This document shows positions 53,420 to 62,875 of a stretch of DNA of 64,000 bases, in pieces. The translations under genes were made by a program, and so were the position numbers. The notes beneath the pieces were generated by a model. The model did not search any database and was not told the DNA's origin. It was given only the letters and a program-made list of their open reading frames with translations. Origin of the DNA: Methylohalobius sp964654415 (lineage in GTDB: Bacteria; Pseudomonadota; Gammaproteobacteria; Methylococcales; Methylothermaceae). The stretch lies in contig CAZZIP010000002.1 in the NCBI GenBank assembly GCA_964654415.1, forward strand, positions 62,001 to 126,000, given 5' to 3'. How positions within the stretch are numbered: the first letter of the stretch is position 1; each line of letters begins with the position of its first letter.

Positions 53420-55149
53420 AGCTCCGGCCCCATGGAAACGTGGATTCTAAATCCCAAGCCGTCTTTGTTGACCGGCACGGCCAGGTCTAAGCGAATCGGA
53501 CCGACCGGAGAATACCAGCGGATCCCAATGCCGGTGCCGATTTGGATCGGTTCGGCAAAGCTTGAAAACGCGTTGCCGGCATCGGCAAATATCGCCGCAC
53601 CCCAGTTCTTCAGGAACACTTGCTCGTATTCCAGGCTGACCACACCCAAGTAACGCCCGCCGATCACGTCGCCGTCTTGGTTTTTGGGACCTAAGCGTTT
53701 GTAACCGTAACCGCGGATGCTGGTGTCGCCGCCGGCGAAAAACCTAAAGCTTGCGGGCAGGTTGGCGAAATGATCGGTCCAGGTCGCCCCCACTTCGACT
53801 CGAGACAGGAAGCGTCCCTGCCAAGGCAGTTGATAAACCCCCTTGGCGTAGCCTTGCGCTTGGAGGAAACGGACCGGACTGCCCGCGAGCGAGGCTCCTC
53901 CCCGGAAGGAGAGGTCGGCTCTGAACCCGCGTGTGGGCCTTAAGACCTCGTCGGCTCGGACGTAGGTCCATTGGACGGAAGGGATCAGGAGCAGTGCCCC
54001 CTGGGCGTCCGCACCGTGGATGCGCGAGCTTTCATATTTGAGATCCAGGCCTAAGGTTTCCTTGGCCGCCTGACGCGGATGGAGGAAACGGGCGCCTAAG
54101 GCGGCGCTGTCGGTGCGCAGGGTATCGGTTTGCTCGTGCAGGTAGCCGGTCTGGAAGCTCAAAGTCTCCTGGGCCGGGTGCTTCCACGGAATCAGATATT
54201 GACTGCTTAGCTCGGAACGCACCGGGGAGAAGCGCCCGGAAAAGTCTAGCCGGTGGCCGCGGCGATTAAGGCGCCGGTTTTCGTACCCCAGCGAGAACCG
54301 GGGGCCGGTGTTGGTGTCGAGTCCGGCGCCGACTTTGAAGAAATGGCGTTTTCTGGCAAGCAAACGGAGGTGGATCGGAACCTTAAAATCTTCAAGTTGG
54401 TCGCGCAGCGCGCGAACTTCTACGTCATCGAAATAGCCGCTGTCGGTGAATATCTGATAAGTTTTGGTCAGATCGGAGCTAGTATATGGGTCGCCAGGTT
54501 TGAAAGGAAGGTAACGGCGGACGAAATCTGGTTCTAAGATACGCTGCTCGATTTCGATCCTGCCGATCGCGTAGCGCCGACCAGAGTCCAGGTGGAGTCG
54601 GATCCAGGCCAGATTTTGAGCAGGATCGACAATAAGTTCGTGTTTGACCAGACGGGCGTCGAAGAAACCTTGCTGTTCGGCCAGATTCAACAGGCGGTTT
54701 TTCAGGTCCTCATAGCGGCCGTGATGGAGGAAATCCCCCGGCTTGAGCGGCAGCTTAGCGAGCAGTTCGCGGAACTTTGGATCGCCTGCTGCATCCCCAA
54801 AAACCCGCACGTCCACCTCGGAGAGCCTGACCCTAGGCCCTGGCTCGATCTTGAAGCTCGCCTGCCAGCACTGCGGCGTCCATTCGAACTGGCTGTGGAT
54901 CACCGGCCGGTAGTAACCCAAGGCCCGCATTGCCTTGCGAATCTCAGGCTCAGAGGCGGCGAAGGTACTTTTAATACGCCAGTCTGGTGAGGCGCAAGTC
55001 TCGTTGGCCAGGGACAATTGCGCCTGGATGTTGCGGCGCAGCTCTCCGCTTACTCCTTCGATGCGGGTTTCAGGTTGCAACTCCCCGGCGGAAAGTAGGT
55101 GGCTCCCAAAGGCGAGGGCCAGTGGCAGCGTCCACCGCCAAATCGTCAT
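53416..55149 (-). CDS. tamA: outer-membrane protein TamA
   Basis: 577 aa. Signal peptide (1-21), three POTRA domains (about 25-250) and a C-terminal Omp85 beta-barrel with the conserved FFAGGDTSIRGYGYKRLGP (VRGF-like loop) and a terminal GIRWYSPVGPIRLDLAVP. Partner of TamB, with which it overlaps by 4 bp. Ends in ...HVSMGPEL rather than the aromatic residue typical of barrel C-termini. Confidence 0.95.
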   Translation of the reverse strand: MTIWRWTLPLALAFGSHLLSAGELQPETRIEGVSGELRRNIQAQLSLANETCASPDWRIKSTFAASEPEIRKAMRALGYYRPVIHSQFEWTPQCWQASFKIEPGPRVRLSEVDVRVFGDAAGDPKFRELLAKLPLKPGDFLHHGRYEDLKNRLLNLAEQQGFFDARLVKHELIVDPAQNLAWIRLHLDSGRRYAIGRIEIEQRILEPDFVRRYLPFKPGDPYTSSDLTKTYQIFTDSGYFDDVEVRALRDQLEDFKVPIHLRLLARKRHFFKVGAGLDTNTGPRFSLGYENRRLNRRGHRLDFSGRFSPVRSELSSQYLIPWKHPAQETLSFQTGYLHEQTDTLRTDSAALGARFLHPRQAAKETLGLDLKYESSRIHGADAQGALLLIPSVQWTYVRADEVLRPTRGFRADLSFRGGASLAGSPVRFLQAQGYAKGVYQLPWQGRFLSRVEVGATWTDHFANLPASFRFFAGGDTSIRGYGYKRLGPKNQDGDVIGGRYLGVVSLEYEQVFLKNWGAAIFADAGNAFSSFAEPIQIGTGIGIRWYSPVGPIRLDLAVPVNKDGLGFRIHVSMGPEL

Positions 55150-55310
55150 CAGCGCTTAAAAGATTGGACGATCGGTCGGCAGGCATCGGCCTGATCGTCC
55201 TCAATCCTCGGGGAAATCATATCGGTTACCGACAACAGACCGATGCGGCTTTTGACGAAGTTGGCTCTCAGGAACGCTTCGGCTTGGTCAATCTTGCGCA
55301 TGAAACGCAT
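55149..55310 (-). CDS. possible small ORF coupled to tamA
   Basis: 53 codons from ATG 55310, opening MRFMRKIDQAEAFLRANF and ending QSFKR with a TGATG overlap on the tamA start. The stop/start overlap is of the type seen between operon neighbours. Against it, no ribosome site precedes the ATG, no family is recognised, and the other strand is also open here. Reported as a candidate only. Confidence 0.25.
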   Translation of the reverse strand: MRFMRKIDQAEAFLRANFVKSRIGLLSVTDMISPRIEDDQADACRPIVQSFKR

Positions 55311-55369
55311 CGAGGTTGAGAGGAGAAAGTACAATACTGGAATTTAGACAGAGGGTAAATTGAAGCGCG

Positions 55370-56611
55370 ATGAAAGCTTATCTGGTTGGCGGTGCAGTGC
55401 GTGATCAATTGCTGGGTTTGCCCGTCAAGGAACGCGATTGGGTGGTGGTGGGGGAAACCCCGGAAACTATGGAGCGCTTGGGTTTCAAACGCGTCGGCAA
55501 AGACTTTCCAGTGTTTCTTCATCCCCAGACTCACGAAGAATACGCCCTCGCCCGAACTGAGCGGAAGATAGCCCCGGGCCACCGCGGGTTTGTGGTCCAT
55601 GCCGATCCCAGCGTCACCCTGGAAGAAGATCTGCGCCGACGCGATCTGACCATCAACGCCATCGCCATGGATGAAGCGGGTAACCTGATCGACCCGTTCG
55701 GTGGCCTGAAGGACTTGCAAAATCGGGTCCTGCGCCACGTGTCGGAAGCGTTCGCCGAGGACCCCTTGCGAGTGTTGCGAGTGGCGCGCTTTGCCGCCAA
55801 GTTTTCCCCGCTGGGATTTAGCGTCGCGCCGGAGACTTTGGCGTTGATGCGGCAGATGGTCGAGAACGGTGAGATCGATGCCCTGACCCCGGAACGGGTT
55901 TGGCAAGAGTTGGAAGGGGCGCTGGCTGCACCAGATCCAGCGAGGTTCTTCGAGGTGCTCAGGGAGTGCGGCGCAAACGCGCGCCTGTTTCCGGAAATCG
56001 AACGCTTGTTCGGTGTCCCCCAGCCCGCCAAGTGGCACCCGGAGATCGACACCGGGGTGCATACCCTGATGGCCCTGACGCAGGCGGCGCGACTGACGCC
56101 GGATACTCAGGTTCGGTTTGCGGCCTTGACCCACGATTTGGGCAAAGGGTTGACGCCGCCTGAAATCTGGCCTCACCACCGTAGCCACGAAACCCGTGGC
56201 CTTATCCCGCTTGCCGAGCTGTGCCGGCGATTTAAGATCCCAAGAGCCTATCACCGGCTGGCGGAGAAGGTGATGCGCTATCACGATTTTTGCCACAAGG
56301 TGTATGAGCTGCGTCCGAGCACCATCGTCGAGGTGTTGTGTGCTTTGGATGCCTTACGCGATGAGAAAGGATTTGAGCAATTCTTGCTGGCCAGCATGGC
56401 CGATGCGCGGGGGCGCAAAGGGTGGGAAAACCGGCCGTATCCTCAGGCACAGTGGTGGCGGGCATTGCGGCGCGCCGCCCTTTCGGTCAAAGCCGCGCCG
56501 CTTTTGCTCCAAGGGTTGTGTGGCGAAGCGCTTGGCAGAGAGTTGCGCCGGGCCCGCATTCGGGCGGTGGCCGAGGAGAAGCGTCGCCTGCAAGCGGCCG
56601 GGCTGGGCTAG
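55370..56611 (+). CDS. cca: CCA tRNA nucleotidyltransferase
   Basis: 413 aa bifunctional CCA-adding enzyme with HD domain. Catalytic GGAVRDQLLGLPVKERDWVV, RRDLTINAIAMD, and the HD region with THDLGKGLTP plus MRYHDFCH. Class II bacterial type, full length for E. coli-like Cca. The HD part gives phosphatase/phosphodiesterase repair activity. ATG 55370; antisense open frames over this gene are rejected. Confidence 0.96.
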   Translation: MKAYLVGGAVRDQLLGLPVKERDWVVVGETPETMERLGFKRVGKDFPVFLHPQTHEEYALARTERKIAPGHRGFVVHADPSVTLEEDLRRRDLTINAIAMDEAGNLIDPFGGLKDLQNRVLRHVSEAFAEDPLRVLRVARFAAKFSPLGFSVAPETLALMRQMVENGEIDALTPERVWQELEGALAAPDPARFFEVLRECGANARLFPEIERLFGVPQPAKWHPEIDTGVHTLMALTQAARLTPDTQVRFAALTHDLGKGLTPPEIWPHHRSHETRGLIPLAELCRRFKIPRAYHRLAEKVMRYHDFCHKVYELRPSTIVEVLCALDALRDEKGFEQFLLASMADARGRKGWENRPYPQAQWWRALRRAALSVKAAPLLLQGLCGEALGRELRRARIRAVAEEKRRLQAAGLG

Positions 56612-56650
56612 CGGAGCCCACACAGCGCTAAGCTCGCGCCGGGGTGAACC

Positions 56651-56968
56651 TCAGACATGGAACAACAGCTGGTTGTGGTCGATTTCCAGCCTGTCGCCGC
56701 AGTTGAGCCGGATGATCCGGTTCCCAAGCGGATCACCGTTGATTTTGATTTTCTCGCCGCCTGTCAAACTGGACAGAAAATAGCCGTTTTTACGGCGGGC
56801 GATGATCGCCACGCTATCGTGGTTACCAAGCCGGGTCAGCGCGCACTTTAGGGGGATGACTCGGCCGATGTGTTTGCCGCTCAAGATCTGCAAGCTGGCT
56901 TCCAATTTCTCTGTGCCAGGTTCGCCGGGCGGTTGCTCTTGGTCATCGGCGTAATTCAATTCCACCAT
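56651..56968 (-). CDS. FHA domain-containing protein
   Basis: 105 aa. One forkhead-associated domain from about 25 to 105: HIGRVIPLKCALTRLGNHDS, then NGYFLSSLTGGEKIKINGD and a final GDRLEIDHNQLLF. It binds phosphothreonine peptides in the family. Short acidic N-terminus. No kinase adjacent. Between cca and the CorC-like gene, own transcript likely. Confidence 0.88.
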   Translation of the reverse strand: MVELNYADDQEQPPGEPGTEKLEASLQILSGKHIGRVIPLKCALTRLGNHDSVAIIARRKNGYFLSSLTGGEKIKINGDPLGNRIIRLNCGDRLEIDHNQLLFHV

Positions 56969-57031
56969 GCGTCCCTCGTTTTAAGTGTTTTTCTGCAAGT
57001 ATAGCTTCCAGATTCTTCTAAAGGATGTGAC

Positions 57032-58294
57032 TTAAGCCGCAGGTTGGATCAATTTGGCTGGGTAAAACTTGGCTTTTTTGACCGCGTTGCCTTCCATCTC
57101 CAAGATTTCCACCCGAAAACCGTTCAGCTTTAAGCTGGTACCGGGGCCTGGGATCGTTTCCAGATGTTCCATGATCAGGCCGTTTAGGGTCTTAGGACCA
57201 TCGGTGGGCAGGTGCCAGCCGGTGATCAGGTTGAGTTCGCGGAGCGAGATGCTGGCATCGACCAGATAGCTTCCGTCCGGCTGTTTTTGTAACAGACTCG
57301 GACGCCCGGTCAATTCCCCTACCAACTCTTGCAGAATATCTCCAGGTGTGACGAGTCCTTGAACGTCGCCATATTCATCGACCACTAGGGCAAGTTGCTT
57401 ATGGTTTTGCTTGAAATCGACTAATGCCTGGTGCAAAGGCATGCTCTCGGGTACGAAGTAAGTTTCTTCGAGCACCTGGCACAAGGTTTCTTTGGATAGG
57501 GAAACCGCCGAAACCGCAGGGAGGAGTTTGCGGATGGGTAATACGCCGATGACATTGTCTAGGTTTTGTTTAAATACCGGCAGATACATGTGAGAGCTGG
57601 TCTTAATCCGTTCAACGATGGTCTCAATCGGATCGTCCAGATCAATGCCTTCGATATCTGTGCGCGGAACCATCACATCCTCGACTGTTGCACTTTCCAG
57701 ATCCAGGATAGTCAAAAGCATATTCCGGTAGCGCTCTGGCAGAAGGGCACCGGCTTCCGTCACTACTGTGCGCAGCTCCTCGGTAGAGAGGAGCGTCCCG
57801 GGCGCCTGTTTGAGGCGGATGCCGAGCACCAGCAGGACACAGTTGGCAAGCAGACTGATCAGCCAGACTAGGGGGTAAAGCGCTCTAAGCAGGGGCGGTA
57901 GAATCCAAGCGGCAAAGAACGCTACTCTCTCAGGATAAATCGCGGCCAAAGTTTTAGGGGCTACCTCGCCGAAAATCAGAATCAGCAAGGTTAAGAGGCC
58001 AGCTGCAGCGGCGATTCCAGCCTCGCCATACAGGCGCAGGGCGATTACCGTGGCCAGAGTAGAGGCTAGGATGTTGACGAAGTTGTTGCCTAGGAGGATC
58101 AGGCCGATCAGCCGATCCGGACGCTCAAGCAGCTTTTGCGCGCGGATGGCGCTCTTGTGTTTTTGCTTGACCAGATGCTGGAGCCGATAGCGGTTCAGCG
58201 CCATCAAGGCGGTTTCTGAGCCGGAAAAGAACGCCGACAGGAGAATCAAGACAGCCAAGGCGCCAAACAATGCGCTCAACGGGAAATCGTCCAA
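57032..58294 (-). CDS. HlyC/CorC-family (CNNM) transporter
   Basis: 420 aa. DUF21 membrane domain with four TM (about 1-185), a CBS pair (about 205-330) and a C-terminal CorC_HlyC domain (about 345-415). SGSETALMALNRYRLQ and VMVPRTDIEGID are the family marks. Possible Mg2+/Co2+ efflux. No CorA or other cofactor gene nearby. Start ATG 58294. Confidence 0.92.
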   Translation of the reverse strand: MDDFPLSALFGALAVLILLSAFFSGSETALMALNRYRLQHLVKQKHKSAIRAQKLLERPDRLIGLILLGNNFVNILASTLATVIALRLYGEAGIAAAAGLLTLLILIFGEVAPKTLAAIYPERVAFFAAWILPPLLRALYPLVWLISLLANCVLLVLGIRLKQAPGTLLSTEELRTVVTEAGALLPERYRNMLLTILDLESATVEDVMVPRTDIEGIDLDDPIETIVERIKTSSHMYLPVFKQNLDNVIGVLPIRKLLPAVSAVSLSKETLCQVLEETYFVPESMPLHQALVDFKQNHKQLALVVDEYGDVQGLVTPGDILQELVGELTGRPSLLQKQPDGSYLVDASISLRELNLITGWHLPTDGPKTLNGLIMEHLETIPGPGTSLKLNGFRVEILEMEGNAVKKAKFYPAKLIQPAA

Positions 58295-58436
58295 AGGGAG
58301 GGATACTCCTTAGGTTGTTGCGATGGATGGATTCTTAAGGCTTGCGACGAGGATGTCAAGTTTGCCCCGTTTTGGATTAGAGCGACAAAATTTTGACATG
58401 CGGTGAAGAGGGTGATTTACTCTTTCCCGCTTTCGG

Positions 58437-59858
58437 ATGCTGAAAAAGCCTGACATGACCGAATCACCACCCATTCTACTGGTAGCCTCCGAAGGAGAGG
58501 AGAGGCGCCAAATCCAAGCTATTTTGGAGTATAGCGAATATTCAGTGATTGCGCTTGCACCTGGGGCGCTTGGAGACCTACCTTCAGGCTCTGGGTTTCG
58601 CATGGCGATCTTAGTCTGTAGCCAGGGTTTGGCGATGGTTGTTCGAGTGTTGCGGCAGACCCTGCCAGGTGTGCCGTTGGTACTGCTGCGGCAGCGAGAG
58701 GACAAGGCGCCGTTGCCGTCAGCGGTAGAGGGCGAAATCGCTGCGACCCTGGACTGGCCGACCACTTACCCGGTACTGACCGATTTGATTCAGCGCCTCA
58801 TGTGCGAGCGCAATGATAAGAGACCGCGTCGTTCGCTGGAACTGTTTCGTAGCTTAAGCGGCAATAGTGCGGCCATTCGGCAGACCCGCAAACTGATCGA
58901 ACAGGTCGCCGACACCGAAGTAACGGTTTTGATCCTGGGCGAATCGGGCACCGGCAAAGAAGTGGTGGCGCGCAACCTACATTATCGCTCCTCGCGCCGC
59001 AACAAACCCTTCGTGCCGGTCAACTGCGGAGCAATCCCGGGAGAACTTTTAGAAAGCGAGCTGTTTGGTCACGAAAAGGGAGCTTTCACAGGCGCTTTGA
59101 CTTCGCGCCAGGGTCGATTCGAAATGGCCGAGGGCGGAACTCTATTTCTGGATGAAATCGGCGATATGCCCCTGGCGATGCAGGTCAAGCTTCTTAGGGT
59201 CCTGCAGGAACGCTGCTTCGAGCGCGTCGGCAGCAATCGGACTATCTATTGCGATGTGCGCGTGATCGCCGCCACCCACCGCAATTTGGAAGAAGAGATC
59301 GTCGCAGGGCGGTTCCGCGAAGATTTGTATTACCGCCTCAACGTCTTTCCCATTGAGGTGCCGCCTTTGCGCGAGCGGCGCGAGGACATCCCGGCCTTGG
59401 TGGCGGATCTGATCGCCCGGATCGAGAATGAAAAGCGCGGTTCGGTGCGCTTGACCGCAGCGGCGCTGGAGGCGCTCAAGCGCTACGACTGGCCCGGCAA
59501 CGTGCGCGAATTGGCCAACCTGATCGAGCGTCTGGCGGTGTTGTATCCTTATGGGGTGGTGGACGTCTGCGATCTTCCGGAAAAAATCCTGCGCCAAATC
59601 GGCAGAGCGGAGTTAGCCGGCGGTGATTTGACCTCCCAACTCGAGGTGCCTTCTGCAGAGACGGTAAAGTTGCCCAAAAGCGGTCTGGATCTGAGGGAGC
59701 ACTTGAGCAACTTGGAAAAAGAGCTCATCCGTCAGGCCCTGGAAGAATCCCAAGGGGTAGTTGCCCACGCCGCCCAGCGCTTGGGAATGCGGCGTACCAC
59801 CTTGGTAGAGAAACTCAAAAAATACGGCCTGCGCGCCGAGGACGCCTCAAATTCTTGA
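58437..59858 (+). CDS. FleQ-like sigma-54-dependent activator
   Basis: 473 aa. Degenerate receiver domain (1-120) with no visible phosphoacceptor motif, AAA+ domain (about 135-385) with Walker A GESGTGKE, the sigma-54 contact motif GAFTGA and Walker B LFLDEIGDM, and a C-terminal Fis HTH (HAAQRLGMRRTTLVEKLKK). Closest to FleQ: LFRS at 136-139 and VARN at 177-180, both c-di-GMP contacts in FleQ, with DLIAR at 324-328 in place of the ExxxR motif. FleQ controls flagella and, in Pseudomonas, exopolysaccharide genes. No flagellar gene is in the window; cellulose control is the attractive alternative. The first Met could also be residue 7. Confidence 0.85.
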   Translation: MLKKPDMTESPPILLVASEGEERRQIQAILEYSEYSVIALAPGALGDLPSGSGFRMAILVCSQGLAMVVRVLRQTLPGVPLVLLRQREDKAPLPSAVEGEIAATLDWPTTYPVLTDLIQRLMCERNDKRPRRSLELFRSLSGNSAAIRQTRKLIEQVADTEVTVLILGESGTGKEVVARNLHYRSSRRNKPFVPVNCGAIPGELLESELFGHEKGAFTGALTSRQGRFEMAEGGTLFLDEIGDMPLAMQVKLLRVLQERCFERVGSNRTIYCDVRVIAATHRNLEEEIVAGRFREDLYYRLNVFPIEVPPLRERREDIPALVADLIARIENEKRGSVRLTAAALEALKRYDWPGNVRELANLIERLAVLYPYGVVDVCDLPEKILRQIGRAELAGGDLTSQLEVPSAETVKLPKSGLDLREHLSNLEKELIRQALEESQGVVAHAAQRLGMRRTTLVEKLKKYGLRAEDASNS

Positions 59859-59859
59859 C

Positions 59860-60142
59860 TTATTCGGGCTCTCTTCGATTGCAAGGCGGGCTATTGTTTG
59901 AATGAGCGTCTCGGCGCAATTCCTCGCGGATAACCCGCCGCAATAGCTCTTCCAAGCTTTCATTTTCCTTCGCGCGCCGCAAGGTATCGTTAATCAAGGT
60001 TTGATAACCGCGCTCGCCGGCTTTAGCTTTGAAATGAAATATTCGATGAGGCCGGTGTCCAGCAGGATAGTGACGCGTTGCTTGCGCGGTGCAGGCTTAA
60101 GCCCTATCGGCGCGTGATGAGGCGGTGGTCGCTGTCGCCCAT
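59860..60142 (-). pseudogene. frameshifted CopG/BrnA-type antitoxin
   Basis: The minus strand reads RKQRVTILLDTGLIEYF, a ribbon-helix-helix antitoxin, and then a second frame FKAKAGERGYQTLINDTLRR continues to the TAA at 59860. The break coincides with a tandem 5-bp duplication, TTTCATTTCA on the coding strand (60039-60030); removing one copy restores the frame exactly. A second lesion, a likely 1-base loss near 60108, separates this from an upstream ATG at 60142 that begins MGDSDHRLITR. No toxin gene was recognised on the upstream side (60143-60335). Inactive as written. Confidence 0.65.
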
Positions 60143-60335
60143 GCGGTGCTCCGATGGGCCACGCTCTCTGGCCTCCTAGGAGGCAAACGGCGAACTGCTT
60201 GGCACGGATACGCAGGCGGCTGCGTAGGTCCGCCGCGGCAGCGCGTGATGCGTTACTTTCAACACCCTAATCTCGGCTATTTGCCGGATGCGCGCAAGTC
60301 CGACCGAAGATAGTGCCTCCTGCCAGCGCCGACCT

Positions 60336-61538
60336 TCAGAAGCCGGGCTTGTTCTTGCGGAAAGCGCACCAGAGCGCGATATCGTAGAGAATCTTCAGTG
60401 TGCCACAAGCGACCAGCGGCGCGGCGAGCCAGCCGGCGGCGAACAGCGCTCCACCGATGGCCGGGCTGGCGGCGGCAGCCAGGCTGCGCGGTACTGCGGT
60501 AAGACTTGCGGCAGCGGCGCGTTCCGCCGGCGTGACCACAGCCATGACGAAGGCGGCGCGCGTCGGCACGTCCATCTGCGACAAGGCACTGCGCATGAGC
60601 AGCAGCGCCAACGCGAGCGGCAGCTTGGTGGCGAAGGCGGCGCCGATCAAAAACAGGCTCGATGGAATGTGCGTGAATACCATCGTGTTGATCAGGCCGA
60701 TGCGGCTTGCCACCCAGGGGGCGGCAAGTTGCGAACCCGCCGACAGCAGCCTGGCCCAGAAAAAGAAGTTGCCGGCGGCGGCGAGTGAAAGGTCGAAGCG
60801 CTCGAACAGCCAGAGCGCCAGCAGGGTGTTGACGACCAGGCCGCCGGCGAAGGCGTCGACCGAGAACAATGCCGCGAGCTTGAAGACGATGGCGCGCGAG
60901 GCGACGAGCCGGGCAGGCGTGGCGGCCGGTTCAGGCGTCGGGTGGTTTGGCAAGCCGCGGTACAGGAAGAAGATCGCCACGCCGCTCAGGCCGTAGAAAA
61001 CGAACATCGCGCGCAGCGCGTCGAGCCGTGCCGTGCCGCCATCTGTCAGCCATTGTGGGATGGCGGCGGCGAGTGCGCCTATGGCGGCACTCAGCGCGCC
61101 GATGAAGGTGTAGCGTGCAAAGAGGGAAGTGCGCGTGGCACTGTCGGCAGTCTCCGCCAGCCGCGCATGTTCCAGTGGCAGGAAGACGCTGACGTCACCG
61201 GCACTCGGGTTGATCGTGCCGACGAAGGCGACGATCAGCAGCGGCCAGAATTCGCTGAATCCTGCAAGCAGCAGTCCCGTCGCGGTCATCAGCCCGGCAG
61301 CGGCGAGCAGCAGCCGGCGTTGGGAATAGCGATGCCCCCACCGGCCAACCGCCAGCGTCAAAAGCGCCGAGCCGAGTAGCGTGGCGGTGGAGATGAGGCC
61401 GACTTCCCACTTGCCCAGTCCGAGAGCCAACAGATAGACGGGCAGCAGGATCGCGACGTAGCCATCGCAGAAGGCTCGCAGCGCGCGGCCGATCAGCAGC
61501 AGGCGCGCCTCGGGCGCGACGCCGGCGGGTAGGATCAT
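60336..61538 (-). CDS. MFS transporter associated with chromate transporter
   Basis: 400 aa, 12 TM major facilitator. The loop signature LTLAVGRWGHRYSQRRLLL after TM2 fits the A-motif. It overlaps chrA by 4 bp. Codon use here is richer in GC, with few of the TTA/TTAAG codons common in the rest of the window. Substrate not predicted; MFS genes next to chrA are frequent in proteobacterial chromate islands. Confidence 0.85.
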   Translation of the reverse strand: MILPAGVAPEARLLLIGRALRAFCDGYVAILLPVYLLALGLGKWEVGLISTATLLGSALLTLAVGRWGHRYSQRRLLLAAAGLMTATGLLLAGFSEFWPLLIVAFVGTINPSAGDVSVFLPLEHARLAETADSATRTSLFARYTFIGALSAAIGALAAAIPQWLTDGGTARLDALRAMFVFYGLSGVAIFFLYRGLPNHPTPEPAATPARLVASRAIVFKLAALFSVDAFAGGLVVNTLLALWLFERFDLSLAAAGNFFFWARLLSAGSQLAAPWVASRIGLINTMVFTHIPSSLFLIGAAFATKLPLALALLLMRSALSQMDVPTRAAFVMAVVTPAERAAAASLTAVPRSLAAAASPAIGGALFAAGWLAAPLVACGTLKILYDIALWCAFRKNKPGF

Positions 61539-62875
61539 CGGACCAACGACAATGCCAGGCCCAGCAGCGCGCAGGTGCCGATGACCTTCATGATGTCGAC
61601 CTTGTACTTCCAGAGCGCGATGAAGGCGACCGCCGCGACGAGGGCGGCGAAGAGGTCAATGCTGCCGGCGAATGGGTCCGCATCGCTCGCTTGTGGCCAG
61701 AGGGTGTGCCAGGTGAAGAATAAGGCGAGGTTTACGATCACGCCGACGACGGCGGCGGTGATCGCGTTGAGCGGCGCGGTGAATTTGACAGCGCCGCGCG
61801 TGTTTTCTACTAGGGGTGCGCCGGCGATGATGAACCAGAAGCTCGGCAGGAAGGTGAAAAAGGTGGCGACCGCGGCGCCGGCGAAACCGGCCCCCAGGTA
61901 ACCGATCCAGGTGACGACCATGATCAGCGGCCCCGGCGTGGTTTCGCCGAGTGCCAGGCCGTCCATCATCTGTGGGCCGGTGAGCCAGCCGTAGTGCTCG
62001 ACGGCGTGCTGGTAAACGTAAGGAAGCACCGCATACGCCCCACCGATGGTCAGGAATGCGGCCTTGGTGAAAAAAACGCCCATGTCGTGGAGCGTTTGCA
62101 AACTGTTGAGGGCGTTGAGCGATGCAGCCCAAATGGCGACGAAGATCGCCGTGGTGACGATCAGCTTACCCCAAGAAAACCGCGCATGCGCAGGCGGCGG
62201 CGTGTCGTCGTCGATCAGCGCCGGGCCGTGCGCCTTGTCGGCGGTACCGTGTCTTCCGCCACCAGTCTTGAACTTTGCCGGCATCAGCTTGCCCCCGATG
62301 GCGCCGATCATTCCCGCGGCGAGCACGATCCAGGCAAAGTCGAGCTCGAGGAAGAAAGTGCCGATGAAGGCCAGGGCGGCAATGCTCATCAATACCCCGT
62401 TCTTCAACGCCTTGCCGCCGATGCGCCAGGCGGCGAACAGCACCACGGCGACCACGGCCGGCCGGATGCCATAGAAGAGGCCCTGCACCAGCGGCACGTC
62501 GCCGAAAGCCAGGTAGACGGCGGCGAGCACCGAGAGCAGCACGAAAGCCGGCAGGAAAAACAGCACGCCGGCCACCACCGCGCCGACGCTGCCATGCAGC
62601 AGCCAACTGATGTAGATGGCAAGCTGGATCGCCTCAGGCCCCGGCAGCAGCATGCAGTAGTTGAGCGCATGCAGGAAGCGGTGCTCGGAAATCCAGCGCC
62701 GCTTTTCGACCAGCTCCTGATGCATTATCGAAATCTGCCCGGCGGGGCCGCCGAAGCTGATGAAGCCGAGTTTGAACCAATAACGGAACGCTTCTGCAAA
62801 AGTCGGCGCTGGTGGGACGGCACGCGCAACATCAGGAGGGGTGGGAAATGAAGCAAAGTTGTTGCCGGTGTCCAT
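61535..62875 (-). CDS. chrA: chromate efflux transporter ChrA
   Basis: 446 aa, two CHR domains. FISFGGPAGQISIMHQELV at about 34-52 and the second-half AFLTIGGAYAVLPYVY, TPGPLIMVVTWIGYL are CHR-family signatures. Long-chain (LCHR) type, exporting chromate from the cytoplasm. Heads a two-gene operon with the MFS transporter. No chrB or chrF gene is visible. Composition differs from the flanking chromosome, suggesting horizontal acquisition. Confidence 0.93.
   Translation of the reverse strand: MDTGNNFASFPTPPDVARAVPPAPTFAEAFRYWFKLGFISFGGPAGQISIMHQELVEKRRWISEHRFLHALNYCMLLPGPEAIQLAIYISWLLHGSVGAVVAGVLFFLPAFVLLSVLAAVYLAFGDVPLVQGLFYGIRPAVVAVVLFAAWRIGGKALKNGVLMSIAALAFIGTFFLELDFAWIVLAAGMIGAIGGKLMPAKFKTGGGRHGTADKAHGPALIDDDTPPPAHARFSWGKLIVTTAIFVAIWAASLNALNSLQTLHDMGVFFTKAAFLTIGGAYAVLPYVYQHAVEHYGWLTGPQMMDGLALGETTPGPLIMVVTWIGYLGAGFAGAAVATFFTFLPSFWFIIAGAPLVENTRGAVKFTAPLNAITAAVVGVIVNLALFFTWHTLWPQASDADPFAGSIDLFAALVAAVAFIALWKYKVDIMKVIGTCALLGLALSLVR

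Noticed and set aside
55268..56296. 342-codon minus-strand frame opposite cca
   Set aside because: Cca motifs on the plus strand are complete; the antisense frame is a by-product of its codon usage.
60143..60335. Search for a BrnT-type toxin upstream of the antitoxin
   Set aside because: None of the minus-strand frames in this stretch resembles BrnT; the region has only fragments with stops.
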